From: Salinibaculum litoreum
Lineage (GTDB): Archaea > Halobacteriota > Halobacteria > Halobacteriales > Haloarculaceae
Assembly (NCBI GenBank): GCA_009789175.1
Contig: CP046866.1
Location: 2,542,001 to 2,606,000 of the forward strand
Reading direction: 5' to 3'
DNA: 64,000 bases
This document shows positions 26,171-34,747 of this stretch, one piece after another. The notes below the pieces were generated by a model, which saw nothing but the letters and a program-made list of their open reading frames with translations, was not told the origin of the DNA and made no database searches. Made by a program: the position numbers and the translations under genes. Each line of letters opens with the position of its first letter. Positions within the stretch are counted from its first letter, which is position 1.

Positions 26171-27463
26171 ATGAGCGACCTTCTCGTCACGGGCGGGCGC
26201 GTCCTCCGTCCCGACATGCGAATCGAGCGCGCGGACGTACTCGTCGACCAGGACAGCGGCACAATCGAGGCTGTCGGCGACGGCGTCGGCCCCGCGGACG
26301 ACGAACTCGACGCCGAGGGCGGGCTGGTTATTCCCGGCCTCGTCAACGCCCACACGCACGTCGCGATGACACTCTTCCGGGGCTATGCCGACGATAAACC
26401 GCTGGATGCGTGGCTCCAGGAGGACATCTGGCCCGTCGAAGCGGAGTTACAGGCCGACGACGTGGCCGCCGGCGCTCGCCTGGGCATCGCCGAGATGATT
26501 CGCTCGGGGACGACTGCCTTCGCCGATATGTACTTCTTCATGCCCGAGGTCGCCGAAGTCGTCGCGGAGACGGGCATGCGTGCGAAGTTGGGCCACGGCA
26601 GTATCTCGGTGGGGAAAGACGACGAGGCCGCACGCGCCGATTTCCGGGAGGGACTCGATTTCGCCCGCGAGTACGACGGCTCCGCCGACGGCCGCGTCTC
26701 GACGATGTTCACCCCTCACAGCCTGACGACCGTCTTCGAGGAGCACTTCGAGACGTTCGTCCCCGAGGCTCGTGACGCGGACGTGCCGATTCACTTCCAC
26801 GCCAACGAGACGACCGACGAGGTCGACCCAATCATCGAGGAGCGCGACCGCCGGCCACTGGACTGGGCCGACGACTTGGGCCTGCTGGCCGAGGACTCCT
26901 TTATCGCCCACGGCGTCCACGTCGACGACTCGGAGATGGCCCTGCTCGCAGAACGAGACACCGCAGTGGTCCACTGTCCGGCCTCGAACATGAAACTGGC
27001 AAGCGGGATGGCCCCCGTCCAGGAGCTGCTGGACGCTGGCGTGACCGTCGGGCTGGGCACGGACGGCGCGGCCTCGAACAACGACCTCGACATGTTCGAC
27101 GAGATGCGCGACGCCGCGATGCTTGGCAAACTCGCCGCCGACGACGCCAGCGCCGTCGACGCTGCGACCACGGTCAGGATGGCCACCGAGGGGAGCGCAG
27201 CGGCGCTTGGCCTCGATAGCGGCCGAATCGAGGCCGGAGCCAACGCCGACCTCGCGGTGGTCTCTCTCGACGCGCCCCGCCTGACACCACACCACGACCT
27301 GGTGAGTCACCTCGCCTATGCCGCGACTGGCAGCGACGTACGCCACACCGTCTGTGACGGTCAGGTGCTCATGCGCGACCAGAAGCTGACGACCATCGAC
27401 GAGGCTGCCGCCCGCGAGCAGGCAGAGACACGGGCACAGGCACTGGTCGAACGGGCAGAGTGA
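26171..27463 (+). CDS. dadD: Amidohydrolase, probable 5'-deoxyadenosine / S-adenosylhomocysteine deaminase
   Basis: A 430-residue protein of the SAH/MTA/5'-deoxyadenosine deaminase group. Metal-binding residues are seen in VNAHTHVAMT, HFHANET, HGVHVDD and LGTDGAASNNDLDMF. It deaminates adenosine moieties of SAM-derived products to inosine forms. The adenosylhomocysteinase gene lies 760 bp downstream, so both act on S-adenosylhomocysteine metabolism. The start is ATG 26171 (MSDLLVTGGRVLRPD); the open frame upstream runs through repeats and has no homology. Exact substrate preference within the group cannot be settled by sequence reading. Confidence 0.85.
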   Translation: MSDLLVTGGRVLRPDMRIERADVLVDQDSGTIEAVGDGVGPADDELDAEGGLVIPGLVNAHTHVAMTLFRGYADDKPLDAWLQEDIWPVEAELQADDVAAGARLGIAEMIRSGTTAFADMYFFMPEVAEVVAETGMRAKLGHGSISVGKDDEAARADFREGLDFAREYDGSADGRVSTMFTPHSLTTVFEEHFETFVPEARDADVPIHFHANETTDEVDPIIEERDRRPLDWADDLGLLAEDSFIAHGVHVDDSEMALLAERDTAVVHCPASNMKLASGMAPVQELLDAGVTVGLGTDGAASNNDLDMFDEMRDAAMLGKLAADDASAVDAATTVRMATEGSAAALGLDSGRIEAGANADLAVVSLDAPRLTPHHDLVSHLAYAATGSDVRHTVCDGQVLMRDQKLTTIDEAAAREQAETRAQALVERAE

Positions 27464-27601
27464 TATCGCCAATAAACGAGCAGAATAGTTTTTAAACCGA
27501 ATTCGTCATTTTGCGCCGGTTTCAGCGGGCGTGAACAGGGGTTGAACGGGGTGAACCGCTGAGGGGGTTTAATGTGAAATTGGACGCAGTGAGAGACGAG
27601 T

Positions 27602-28180
27602 ATGACACAGAAACTGCGCGCCGTGCTGGTGGCGGCGCTTGTACTGTTCGCGGTGCCGTTCGCGGGGGGCGTCATGGCCGCGGACGCGGGGAACACGACC
27701 GACGATACGTCGGGTAATGACACGACAGAGGAGACGACAGGCAACGACGCGACGGCCGGGAACGACGACGGTGACGCCGTCTTCGGCATCCAGGTGTCGA
27801 GCTTCGTCGACTCGCTGAAAGAGGGCAACCAGAGCGGCCCCATCGGGCCGCTGGTCGCCGACTTCGTCACCTCGAACAACCCCGGGAACGCACCCGACCA
27901 CGCCGGACCGCCGTCGTGGCTGCTCGGCGGGAACGACTCGGACAACGAGACCGACAGGCGCGGCCCGCCCGAGAACGCAGGCCCCGGCGGTGACGACACG
28001 ATAGGGGACAACGAAACAGCGGACAACGAGACGGTCGAGCGTGCCCCACCCGAGGACGCGGGACCCGACGGTGACAAAGAGCGCGGCCCGCCCGGGGACA
28101 CCGGCCCCGACAGTGACAAAGAACGCGGTCCGCCCGAGAATGCCGGCCCCGGCGGTGACAAAGAGCGCGGTCCGCCCTAG
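27602..28180 (+). CDS. Secreted acidic protein with Gly/Pro-rich 14-residue repeats
   Basis: A 192-residue protein with a signal peptide (MTQKLRAVLVAALVLFAVPF, cleavage after about residue 27). The mature protein is Asn/Thr/Asp/Glu-rich with several N-glycosylation sequons (NTT, NDT, NQS, NDS and NET). The C-terminus has repeats of about 14 residues of type ERGPPENAGPGGDK. It resembles no enzyme I know and could be a cell-surface or matrix protein. It sits between dadD and ahcY, with its own TATA-like GGTTTAATG about 30 bp upstream. Confidence 0.75.
   Translation: MTQKLRAVLVAALVLFAVPFAGGVMAADAGNTTDDTSGNDTTEETTGNDATAGNDDGDAVFGIQVSSFVDSLKEGNQSGPIGPLVADFVTSNNPGNAPDHAGPPSWLLGGNDSDNETDRRGPPENAGPGGDDTIGDNETADNETVERAPPEDAGPDGDKERGPPGDTGPDSDKERGPPENAGPGGDKERGPP
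28037..28180 (+). repeat. Tandem 42-bp coding repeats
   Basis: Three consecutive 42-bp units at 28037-28078, 28079-28120 and 28121-28162, plus a partial unit to the stop at 28180, encode ER(A/G)PP(E/G)(D/N)(A/T)GP(D/G)(G/S)DK. A diverged copy precedes them at about 27955-28000. Copies differ at several codons, so the array is not recent. Confidence 0.85.
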
Positions 28181-28222
28181 CGGTTCGGTAGGGTTTTCCC
28201 GGCGCTACCCTATGCTCCGGGC

Positions 28223-29500
28223 ATGACAGCCCCAATCCGGGAACAGCTCGACGACCCCGACTCGGCCGTCGAGTCCGGTGCACGGAAGATGGACTGGGCG
28301 CGCCAGCACATGCCGATTATGGCCGCCCTCCGAGAGGAGTTCGAAGACGACCAGCCCTTCGCCGGCGAGCGCGTCGGGATGGCGATGCACGTCGAGGCGA
28401 AGACGGCTATTCTGGCGGAGGTACTCGCCGCTGGTGGTGCGGAAGTTGCTATCACCGGCTGTAATCCGCTCTCGACACACGACGACGTAAGCGCAGCACT
28501 GGATGCCGTGGAGGGCGTTACCTCGTATGCGAAACGCGGCGTCGAAGACGACGCCTACTACGACGCGATGGCGGCCGTGCTGGACCACGAGCCGACGATT
28601 ACTGTCGACGACGGGATGGACCTCGTCGCGATGGTCCACGAGGATTATCCCGAACTGCTCGATTCCATCGTCGGTGGCTGCGAGGAGACGACCACCGGCG
28701 TCCACCGTCTGCGCGCGATGGCCGAGGACGGCGCACTCGACTATCCGATGTTCGCCGTCAACGACACGCCGATGAAACGCCTGTTCGACAACGTCCACGG
28801 CACCGGCGAATCCTCGCTGGCCTCGATTGCGATGACGACCAACCTCTCGTGGGCCGGCAAAACCGTCGTCGTCGCCGGCTACGGCCACTGCGGGAAAGGC
28901 GTCGCCAAGAAGGCACGCGGGCAAAACGCCGACGTGGTCGTCACGGAGGTCGAACCCCGCCGCGCGCTGGAAGCGCACATGGAGGGCTACGACGTGAAAC
29001 CGATGGCCGAGGCCGCCGCGGAAGGCGATGTCTTCATCACCACGACCGGCAACCGCGATGTCATCGTCTCCGAGCACTTCGACGCGATGCAAGATGGGGT
29101 CTTGCTCGCCAACGCCGGCCACTTCGACGTGGAAATCGACCTCGACGCGCTCGAAGCGACGGCCGTCGAGACCTACGAGGCCCGTGACGGCGTGCAGGCC
29201 TACGAGATGGAAGACGGTCGCCGCCTGAACGTGCTGGCAGAGGGGCGACTCGTCAACCTCGCCACGCCCGTCGCACTCGGTCACCCCGTCGAGGTGATGG
29301 ACCAGAGCTTCGGCGTCCAGGCCGTCAGCGTCCGTGAACTGGTCGAGAACGGCGACGACTACGAGGCCGGCGTCCACGACGTGCCCGACGACCTGGACCG
29401 CGAGGTCGCCGAAATCAAACTCGAAGCGGACGGCGTCGAGTTCGACGACCTGAGCGGCGAGCAACGCGAGTACATGGACTCCTGGCAGCACGGAACCTGA
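28223..29500 (+). CDS. ahcY: Adenosylhomocysteinase
   Basis: The 425-residue protein has NAD-binding VVAGYGHCGKGVAKKARG and substrate-site segments EETTTGVHRLRAM, VNDTPMKRLFDN and NAGHFDVEID. It splits S-adenosylhomocysteine to adenosine and homocysteine, relieving inhibition of methyltransferases. It lacks the C-terminal extension of eukaryotic forms, as archaeal enzymes do. It probably has its own promoter in the 42-bp gap after the repeat protein, or is read through from it. Confidence 0.95.
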   Translation: MTAPIREQLDDPDSAVESGARKMDWARQHMPIMAALREEFEDDQPFAGERVGMAMHVEAKTAILAEVLAAGGAEVAITGCNPLSTHDDVSAALDAVEGVTSYAKRGVEDDAYYDAMAAVLDHEPTITVDDGMDLVAMVHEDYPELLDSIVGGCEETTTGVHRLRAMAEDGALDYPMFAVNDTPMKRLFDNVHGTGESSLASIAMTTNLSWAGKTVVVAGYGHCGKGVAKKARGQNADVVVTEVEPRRALEAHMEGYDVKPMAEAAAEGDVFITTTGNRDVIVSEHFDAMQDGVLLANAGHFDVEIDLDALEATAVETYEARDGVQAYEMEDGRRLNVLAEGRLVNLATPVALGHPVEVMDQSFGVQAVSVRELVENGDDYEAGVHDVPDDLDREVAEIKLEADGVEFDDLSGEQREYMDSWQHGT

Positions 29501-29554
29501 ACGGCCAGCCGTGAGGAGAACGTGTCGACAGGGTGGGCGACCGCAGGAATGGAG

Positions 29555-29797
29555 CTAGTCGTCCGCCGGAGCGCCCGCGCCACCATCGGCAGCGATGCGG
29601 GCAGGCGAGCGTTCGATGTCGGCGGGTGAACACGGGGAGAGTGCGGTCCCGCATGCCGGACAGTAGCGGAGCCAGTTACCGGTCGAGCAGTCCAGTCGCT
29701 CGGGCCAGTCGGTGCGTGCGTTCCCCTGGCGACCGCACTCGGGGCAAAACAGGGTCGCCTTCGCCGGAACAGTCGACCGGCTAGCATCGGGGCTCAT
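29555..29797 (-). CDS. Zinc-ribbon microprotein (four Cys)
   Basis: An 80-residue protein starting MSPDASRSTVPAKATLFCPE with C-x2-C pairs in FCPECGRQG and RYCPACGTALS, and an extra Cys in LDCSTG. This is a typical haloarchaeal small zinc-ribbon protein of unknown function. The tail is Ala/Gly/Asp-rich. The frame extends upstream without homology, so the start ATG 29797 is chosen. Confidence 0.65.
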   Translation of the reverse strand: MSPDASRSTVPAKATLFCPECGRQGNARTDWPERLDCSTGNWLRYCPACGTALSPCSPADIERSPARIAADGGAGAPADD

Positions 29798-29876
29798 ACT
29801 AGACGGGTGGCACTCGGCAGTGAAAGGGTTGTTTCCAAACCTGTTAGGTGTCCGAGGGCGTCGCGCCACCCGGCGG

Positions 29877-30056
29877 CTAATCCGGAGACGGGACGACGGG
29901 GTCGGCGACCAGTTCGATATCCGGTTCGCGTCGGAGCATGGCGAGACAGTCAGTGCACAAAAAGAGGTCACACTCCCGTGTGGCACCCCCCTCGGGAGTA
30001 CACAGAAGCGTGTACTCCCGTACGAGCGTATCTTCCCCGCAACTGAGACATGTCAT
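29877..30056 (-). CDS. Short Cys-rich zinc-binding microprotein
   Basis: A 59-residue protein: MTCLSCGEDTLVREYTLLCT, then TRECDLFLCTDCLAML, with C-x2-C pairs at both ends and two more Cys. The pattern is that of a treble-clef or double zinc ribbon. It is read from ATG 30056 to TAG at 29877-29879, and lies 80 bp upstream of the other zinc-ribbon gene on the same strand, possibly co-transcribed. Function unknown. Confidence 0.6.
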   Translation of the reverse strand: MTCLSCGEDTLVREYTLLCTPEGGATRECDLFLCTDCLAMLRREPDIELVADPVVPSPD

Positions 30057-30172
30057 GTGTGTAGCCCTCCTCAGCGAACCGGCGGGTAAAGCGCCGAACG
30101 CTGTCCTGAGCAGACAATACGCTGAGTGAACGCATTAGGTTATCCCGTGCACAGTGTGCAGGCCATGCACGC

Positions 30173-30970
30173 TCAGAGCTCCTCGGGGGGTTTGGGACGG
30201 GCCTGCTCGCGGAAGGATGCGTAGACATCTTCGGCCCACTCCCGGACGGCGGGGCTGTCGGTCTCCAGCAGCGCCCGGGGAAAGCCCTCGTCGTCCTCGA
30301 CGCCGATCTGGACGAGGTCGTGAGTGAGTCCGAGATAGAACGGTGCCTGTTGCTCGCAGACGAACAGTCGGAGGCTGCCGTCCGCGACCTGTTCGTGCAA
30401 CACCGGCGCGAACGGCTCCGTCGAGACGGTCTCCTCCAGCCCCGGCGAGAGCAGTATCTCCATGTCCAGCTCAGCGTTCAGGACACGGTCGTGCATGCGC
30501 TGTGCCATCTGCAGGTCTATCGACGGCAACAGCTGACGGCCACGGGGAGTGTCCGCCAGCGCCTCGGCGTGTTGCCGTGCGGGGGCGTAGGGGTCGGCCT
30601 CCGTCGAGACCGTCACCTCGCCGTCACGGAGGTGGTCGATGTCGAACTCGAACTCCGAGTAGGGAAACCACCTCAGAAACGTCCCGAGTTCCTCGGTCGC
30701 CTGAACGGTGTCGACGAGGTCGGCAAAGGAATCGGAGACGAGACGGCCCTGTGGCGTCAGGCTGTAGGACCCGCCATCCTGTTCGACGTAGCCACAGTCC
30801 GAAAGGGCAGAGAGCGCACGCGTCACCGTCGACCGGGACTGGTTCAACTCCTCACGGAAGGCTCGCCGCGTCGTCGGGCCAGCCACCAGCAGGTGGGTCA
30901 GTATAGTGACGCGCGCCTCCGAGCGGGCGAGAAAGGCTATCTGCTCGACCGCACCGGACTCGTCGTGCAT
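30173..30970 (-). CDS. Winged-helix transcriptional regulator (haloarchaeal two-domain type)
   Basis: A 265-residue protein with an N-terminal MarR/ArsR-like winged helix (about 15-75: ARVTILTHLLVAGPTTRRAF then SRSTVTRALSALSDCGYVEQ) and a roughly 170-residue C-terminal domain with no catalytic motif, a layout common among haloarchaeal regulators with a ligand or dimer domain. It is just downstream, on the same strand, of the ABC exporter operon (78-bp gap) and may regulate it; this is inference from position. Confidence 0.82.
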   Translation of the reverse strand: MHDESGAVEQIAFLARSEARVTILTHLLVAGPTTRRAFREELNQSRSTVTRALSALSDCGYVEQDGGSYSLTPQGRLVSDSFADLVDTVQATEELGTFLRWFPYSEFEFDIDHLRDGEVTVSTEADPYAPARQHAEALADTPRGRQLLPSIDLQMAQRMHDRVLNAELDMEILLSPGLEETVSTEPFAPVLHEQVADGSLRLFVCEQQAPFYLGLTHDLVQIGVEDDEGFPRALLETDSPAVREWAEDVYASFREQARPKPPEEL

Positions 30971-31048
30971 TCAGACGAAGGGTAAAGCGGTGACAGATTA
31001 TAGCTTGCGTGTTCAGAATGCGGTGAACAGCCCGCAGCGTGGGAGATA

Positions 31049-32290
31049 TCACTCGTGACGGAGGGCGTCGATGGGGTCGACGCTGGCGGCCCGCCAGGCA
31101 GGGTAGAGTCCGGCCAGCACGCCAACGAGGACGCCAACGACGATGGCGATAGCGAACCACTCGGGGACAAAGGTCAGTGGGACATCGGCATAGCTGGCGG
31201 CCGCCCAGCCACCGACGACACCGACCGGCATCGCGATGAGGGCACCCACGACGCCGAGCAGTGCCGACTCCGCCAGGAAGAGCACGAGTACGTCACGGTT
31301 GCGCGCGCCGACAGCTTTCATGATGCCGATTTCGCGGGTGCGCTCGGTGACGCTGACGAGCATGATGTTGGCGATGCCGATGGCACCGACGAGCAGAGAG
31401 ATAAGCGCCAGCCCGGTGACAAAGCGGGTGAGGCGGTCAACCAGTTCCTCCAGACTGTCGGCGATGTCGCCGGTCGTCCGGGCGCTTGGCTCAAACCCCG
31501 GCCGCTGGAGTTGTGCGGCATCGGAGTCCGGGAAGTACGCCTCGATGCGCTCTTTGGTCGCGGTCACCTCGGCGGGGTTGGCAACGACGGTCACCTGCGG
31601 ATAGGCTCGCTGCTCGGTGCCATCGGAGAGTTCGACCACGCGGTCGTAGTAGGGGTCGGTCGGGACGTAGAACTGGGGCTGTTGGGAGAACGACTGGAAC
31701 GGCGACTCCGTCCCGGTCCGGTTGACGACGCCGACGACAGTCAGGTTTGCCGTCTCGCCACCCGCAAGCGTCAGCGAGATGCCGTCGCCGACCGAGAGGT
31801 TCTCCTCGAAGAGGGCGCTGGCCTGCTCGTTGACGACCACCTCGGACTGGCCACGCTCGAAGCGCTCGCCTTCGAGGAACGTCGCCCGGTCGAAGGCCGC
31901 CGGTGTCGTCGCGGTAACGCTACCGCTGTTTGCCCCTAAGGCGACAGTCCCGTTGCGGGCGCTGACAGCGTCGGCACGCACTCCACCCCGGGGAACGACA
32001 GTGTCGACTCCCTCGATATCCCGGATGTTCTCGAGGTCGCGCTCGGTGTAGACCGGACCGGCAGCCTGTGGCGGACCGTCTCCGCCTTCCGGGCCGGAGA
32101 GGAGATAGATATTGTTGGCCGCCGACTGGTCTATCTGGCCGACCACGTCGGCCTTGACGCTTGCGCCGAGCGTGACGAAGGTGACGACGGCAGCGATACC
32201 GATGACGACGCCGAGCACCGTCAGCGCCGAGCGGAGTTTGTGTCCACGGATAGCCCGCGTCGCCAGCCTGAGGGTCTCTCGGCCGTCCAT
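31049..32290 (-). CDS. ABC transporter permease, MacB/FtsX type
   Basis: A 413-residue protein with one N-terminal membrane segment (about 20-40), a large extracytoplasmic MacB periplasmic-core-like domain, and three C-terminal segments (from about 285) with the FtsX signature GIANIMLVSVTERTREIGIM. Such permeases export or release lipoproteins and peptides rather than import. It follows the ATPase gene by 1 bp. The substrate is unknown. Confidence 0.9.
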   Translation of the reverse strand: MDGRETLRLATRAIRGHKLRSALTVLGVVIGIAAVVTFVTLGASVKADVVGQIDQSAANNIYLLSGPEGGDGPPQAAGPVYTERDLENIRDIEGVDTVVPRGGVRADAVSARNGTVALGANSGSVTATTPAAFDRATFLEGERFERGQSEVVVNEQASALFEENLSVGDGISLTLAGGETANLTVVGVVNRTGTESPFQSFSQQPQFYVPTDPYYDRVVELSDGTEQRAYPQVTVVANPAEVTATKERIEAYFPDSDAAQLQRPGFEPSARTTGDIADSLEELVDRLTRFVTGLALISLLVGAIGIANIMLVSVTERTREIGIMKAVGARNRDVLVLFLAESALLGVVGALIAMPVGVVGGWAAASYADVPLTFVPEWFAIAIVVGVLVGVLAGLYPAWRAASVDPIDALRHE

Positions 32291-32291
32291 C

Positions 32292-33029
32292 TCAGACCTC
32301 CTCGATGCCGGTTATCTCGCCGTCCCGGACGTGGACGATGCGGTCGGCGTGCTCGGCGATGGCGCGTTCGTGTGTCACGAGCAGGATCGTCCGGCCCTCG
32401 TCGTTGACCTCCTGGAGCAGGCCCATCACCTGCTCGCCGGTGTCGGTGTCGACGTTCCCGGTGGGTTCATCGGCCAGCAGGATTGCGGGCTCGGAGGCGA
32501 GGGCACGCGCGATGGCGACCCGCTGGCGCTGGCCACCCGACAGTTCCGGCGGGTGGTGGTCATAGCGGTCACCCAGGCCGACCGAGTCGAGCAACTGCTT
32601 TGCACGGTCGATGCGTTCGGCGGGGTCGACCCCCTGGAAGGCGAGCGGGAGGGCGACGTTCTCGGCGGCGGTCAGGCGGGGCATCAGGTTGAACGTCTGG
32701 AAGACGAACCCCACAGTCCGGCCGCGAACGTCGGCCCGCTCGGGTTCCGAGAGGTCGCCCAGGCGCTTGCCGTCGACTTCGACGGTGCCGCTGGTGGGCG
32801 TATCGAGCCCGCCAACGAGATTGAGGAGGGTGCTCTTGCCGGAGCCACTGGGACCCATCACTGCCGTGTAGGACCCATCGGGGAGCGACAGCGATACCGC
32901 ATCCAGTGCCGTTACCGTCCCACCCAACTCGTAGGTCTTGGAGACATCGGCCAGTGAAACGACGGCGTCGGTCTCGTCGTCGGTCAGGGCGTCTGTTGCC
33001 ACAGCCCGAAGTAGGGGGCCGACGGGCAT
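32292..33029 (-). CDS. ABC transporter ATP-binding protein, LolD/MacB type
   Basis: A 245-residue ATPase with Walker [10 protein letters not shown], signature [15 protein letters not shown], Walker [13 protein letters not shown] and the switch His in VTHERAIA. The VDTDTG after Walker B is typical of the LolD/MacB family. It is the first gene of the exporter pair, with the start at ATG 33029; the ATP-binding and permease subunits would form a dimeric exporter. Confidence 0.92.
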   Translation of the reverse strand: MPVGPLLRAVATDALTDDETDAVVSLADVSKTYELGGTVTALDAVSLSLPDGSYTAVMGPSGSGKSTLLNLVGGLDTPTSGTVEVDGKRLGDLSEPERADVRGRTVGFVFQTFNLMPRLTAAENVALPLAFQGVDPAERIDRAKQLLDSVGLGDRYDHHPPELSGGQRQRVAIARALASEPAILLADEPTGNVDTDTGEQVMGLLQEVNDEGRTILLVTHERAIAEHADRIVHVRDGEITGIEEV

Positions 33030-33081
33030 ATATGTCGCGCTGCCGGCACGAGACGGGCCAGACGGGCACGCGGTGCCGACA

Positions 33082-33098
33082 GACCGTTTAAGTCGGTC
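33082..33098. promoter_or_regulatory. Palindromic, probably shared promoter between hjc and the ABC exporter
   Basis: GACCGTTTAAGTCGGTC has GACCG and CGGTC arms around a TTTAAG core. The core is about 29 bp from the hjc ATG (33118) and about 59 bp from the divergent ATPase ATG (33029). It could serve as TATA box for hjc and as an operator, but no regulator is shown. Confidence 0.4.
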
Positions 33099-33117
33099 CG
33101 GTGGTGAGTTGCCGGTA

Positions 33118-33636
33118 ATGTCCAACGCGAAGGGTGACCGCCGGGAGCGGGAACTCGTGAACAAACTCGACGAGGCTGGGTTTGCGGTGATGCGTGCACC
33201 CGCAAGCGGGAGCGCGACTGAGCGGGAACTACCGGACGTGCTGGCAGGTGACAGCGAGAACTTCTATGCCATCGAGGCGAAATCCTCCGCCGGCGACCCC
33301 ATCTATCTCGACGGCGAAGAGGTGTACGCACTGGTGTATTTCGCGCGGAACTTCGGGGCGGTCCCTCGCATCGGCGTCCGCTTCGACCGCGAGGACTGGT
33401 ATTTCTTTCACCCGGACGAGTGCTACACGACCGACGGTGGCAACTACCGCGTGAAAAAGGAGACCGCGCTGGCCGAGGGCACCGACTTCGCGGAACTGAC
33501 CGGCCACTCCGAGCGGGTGACACTGGACGAAATCGGCGAGCAGGACGACGACGATGACGAACGCGTCCGGGAGATACTCGAAGCGTTCCAGCGGGACGAT
33601 ATCTCGCTTTCCGACGCTGTCTCGATGCTGGCGTAA
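33118..33636 (+). CDS. hjc: Holliday junction resolvase Hjc
   Basis: A 172-residue protein with the Hjc nuclease core: [19 protein letters not shown] at the start, [19 protein letters not shown] (the D and E-x-K residues of the metal site), then the conserved [16 protein letters not shown]. It cleaves four-way DNA junctions in recombination and replication restart. The C-terminal about 50 residues (from [16 protein letters not shown]) form an acidic tail extension beyond the usual about 130-residue core. Confidence 0.92.
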   Translation: MSNAKGDRRERELVNKLDEAGFAVMRAPASGSATERELPDVLAGDSENFYAIEAKSSAGDPIYLDGEEVYALVYFARNFGAVPRIGVRFDREDWYFFHPDECYTTDGGNYRVKKETALAEGTDFAELTGHSERVTLDEIGEQDDDDDERVREILEAFQRDDISLSDAVSMLA

Positions 33637-33668
33637 TCTTTTGCCGGTGCGGCCCGTCACCGAAAACG

Positions 33669-33929
33669 ATGCTCGAACTCTACCAGTCGGAAGGGTGTCC
33701 ACACTGTGGGAAGGTCCGGGAAACACTCTCCGAACTCGGCGTCTCGTATGTGACGCACAATCCGCGACTGCCGGGCGATGCCGGTGGCGACGTGACCAAC
33801 GAGGTGACCCACGAGGAATTGACGGCAGGCGGGGAAAACCAGATTCCGTTTCTCGTCGACACCGACCGCGGTGTCACGATGTACGAGAGCGACGATATCG
33901 TCGAGTATCTCGAAGAACACTACGCCTGA
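33669..33929 (+). CDS. Glutaredoxin-like thioredoxin-fold protein
   Basis: An 86-residue protein with the redox motif GCPHCGKVRE (Cys10-x2-Cys13), then QIPFLVDTD with the cis-Pro, and VTMYESDDIVEYLEEHYA, which is the N-terminal domain of glutaredoxin/GST-like proteins. Haloarchaea use gamma-glutamylcysteine rather than glutathione, so this may be a reductase linked to it. It follows hjc by 32 bp. Confidence 0.88.
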   Translation: MLELYQSEGCPHCGKVRETLSELGVSYVTHNPRLPGDAGGDVTNEVTHEELTAGGENQIPFLVDTDRGVTMYESDDIVEYLEEHYA

Positions 33930-33994
33930 GCGACGCGGGTGTGTCGGGTACCGGGTCACCAGTGCTTTTCGGCGTCGCGCCCCAACAGGGTAGT

Positions 33995-34747
33995 ATGGAG
34001 TCCGTCCCCGCGAGACGCCACAATCCGTTGCGGTTAGTCACCGCGTGTTTCGGCCTCGCACTCGGCGGTGTCATCCTCGGAAGCATCATCGCCTTCTGGG
34101 TGTTCCTCTTCGTCATCCTCCCGTTTGGTATCGAACTGACGGACACGACGATTCTCGTGTTGAGCCTCGTCAGCCTGCAGGGAATCGCCTTTCCCGGCAT
34201 CGCAATCGTCTACTTCCGGGTGAAAGGCCGCTCGTTGCGGCAATTCGTCCCGGTCTCCCTGCCCGGCCTCCGAGAAATTGGCATCATCCTCACTGCGTGG
34301 GTCGGCGTCTTCCTGCTGGTCGGTGTCGGAGCGACAATCGTCTCCACGCTCGCCGGCTCAGCACCGGCCCAGAACAGCGCCGGGCAGACCGCCGCCGAGA
34401 ATCCCGAGTTCATCCCCGTTCTCATCGTGTTAGTCTTCCTGCTGAACGCGCCAGGTGAGGAACTGCTTTTCCGGGGGGTCATTCAGGGTCTGTTCCGGGA
34501 GCGCTTTGGCCCTGTGGCCGCCATTTTGCTGGCGACGGCGACCTTCGCCCCCATCCACATCTTCGCGCTGGTCGGGAGTCCACGGGCCGCACTCGTCACC
34601 ATCACCGTCCTCTCGATTCCGAGTATCGTCTTTGGCACGGTCTATGAACTCACCGACAACCTCCTCGTGCCGACGCTGGTGCATGGCCTGTTCAACGCGA
34701 CGCTGTTCGGTGGCCTCTACCTCGCCTCGACGACCGGGGGCGCGTAA
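33995..34747 (+). CDS. CPBP-family intramembrane metalloprotease
   Basis: A 250-residue membrane protein with about seven hydrophobic segments and the CPBP (Abi/CAAX-type) motifs: EELLFRGVIQGLF with the catalytic Glu pair, FAPIHIF with the first His, and VHGLFNATLF with the second. The family includes CAAX proteases and bacteriocin self-immunity proteins; the substrate is not known. The start is ATG 33995. Its stop TAA at 34745-34747 lies immediately beside the end of the convergent gene. Confidence 0.9.
   Translation: MESVPARRHNPLRLVTACFGLALGGVILGSIIAFWVFLFVILPFGIELTDTTILVLSLVSLQGIAFPGIAIVYFRVKGRSLRQFVPVSLPGLREIGIILTAWVGVFLLVGVGATIVSTLAGSAPAQNSAGQTAAENPEFIPVLIVLVFLLNAPGEELLFRGVIQGLFRERFGPVAAILLATATFAPIHIFALVGSPRAALVTITVLSIPSIVFGTVYELTDNLLVPTLVHGLFNATLFGGLYLASTTGGA

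Noticed and set aside
28181-28222. GGTAGGG...CTACCC near the end of the repeat protein as a terminator.
   Set aside because: The arms are short and imperfect and no T-run follows.
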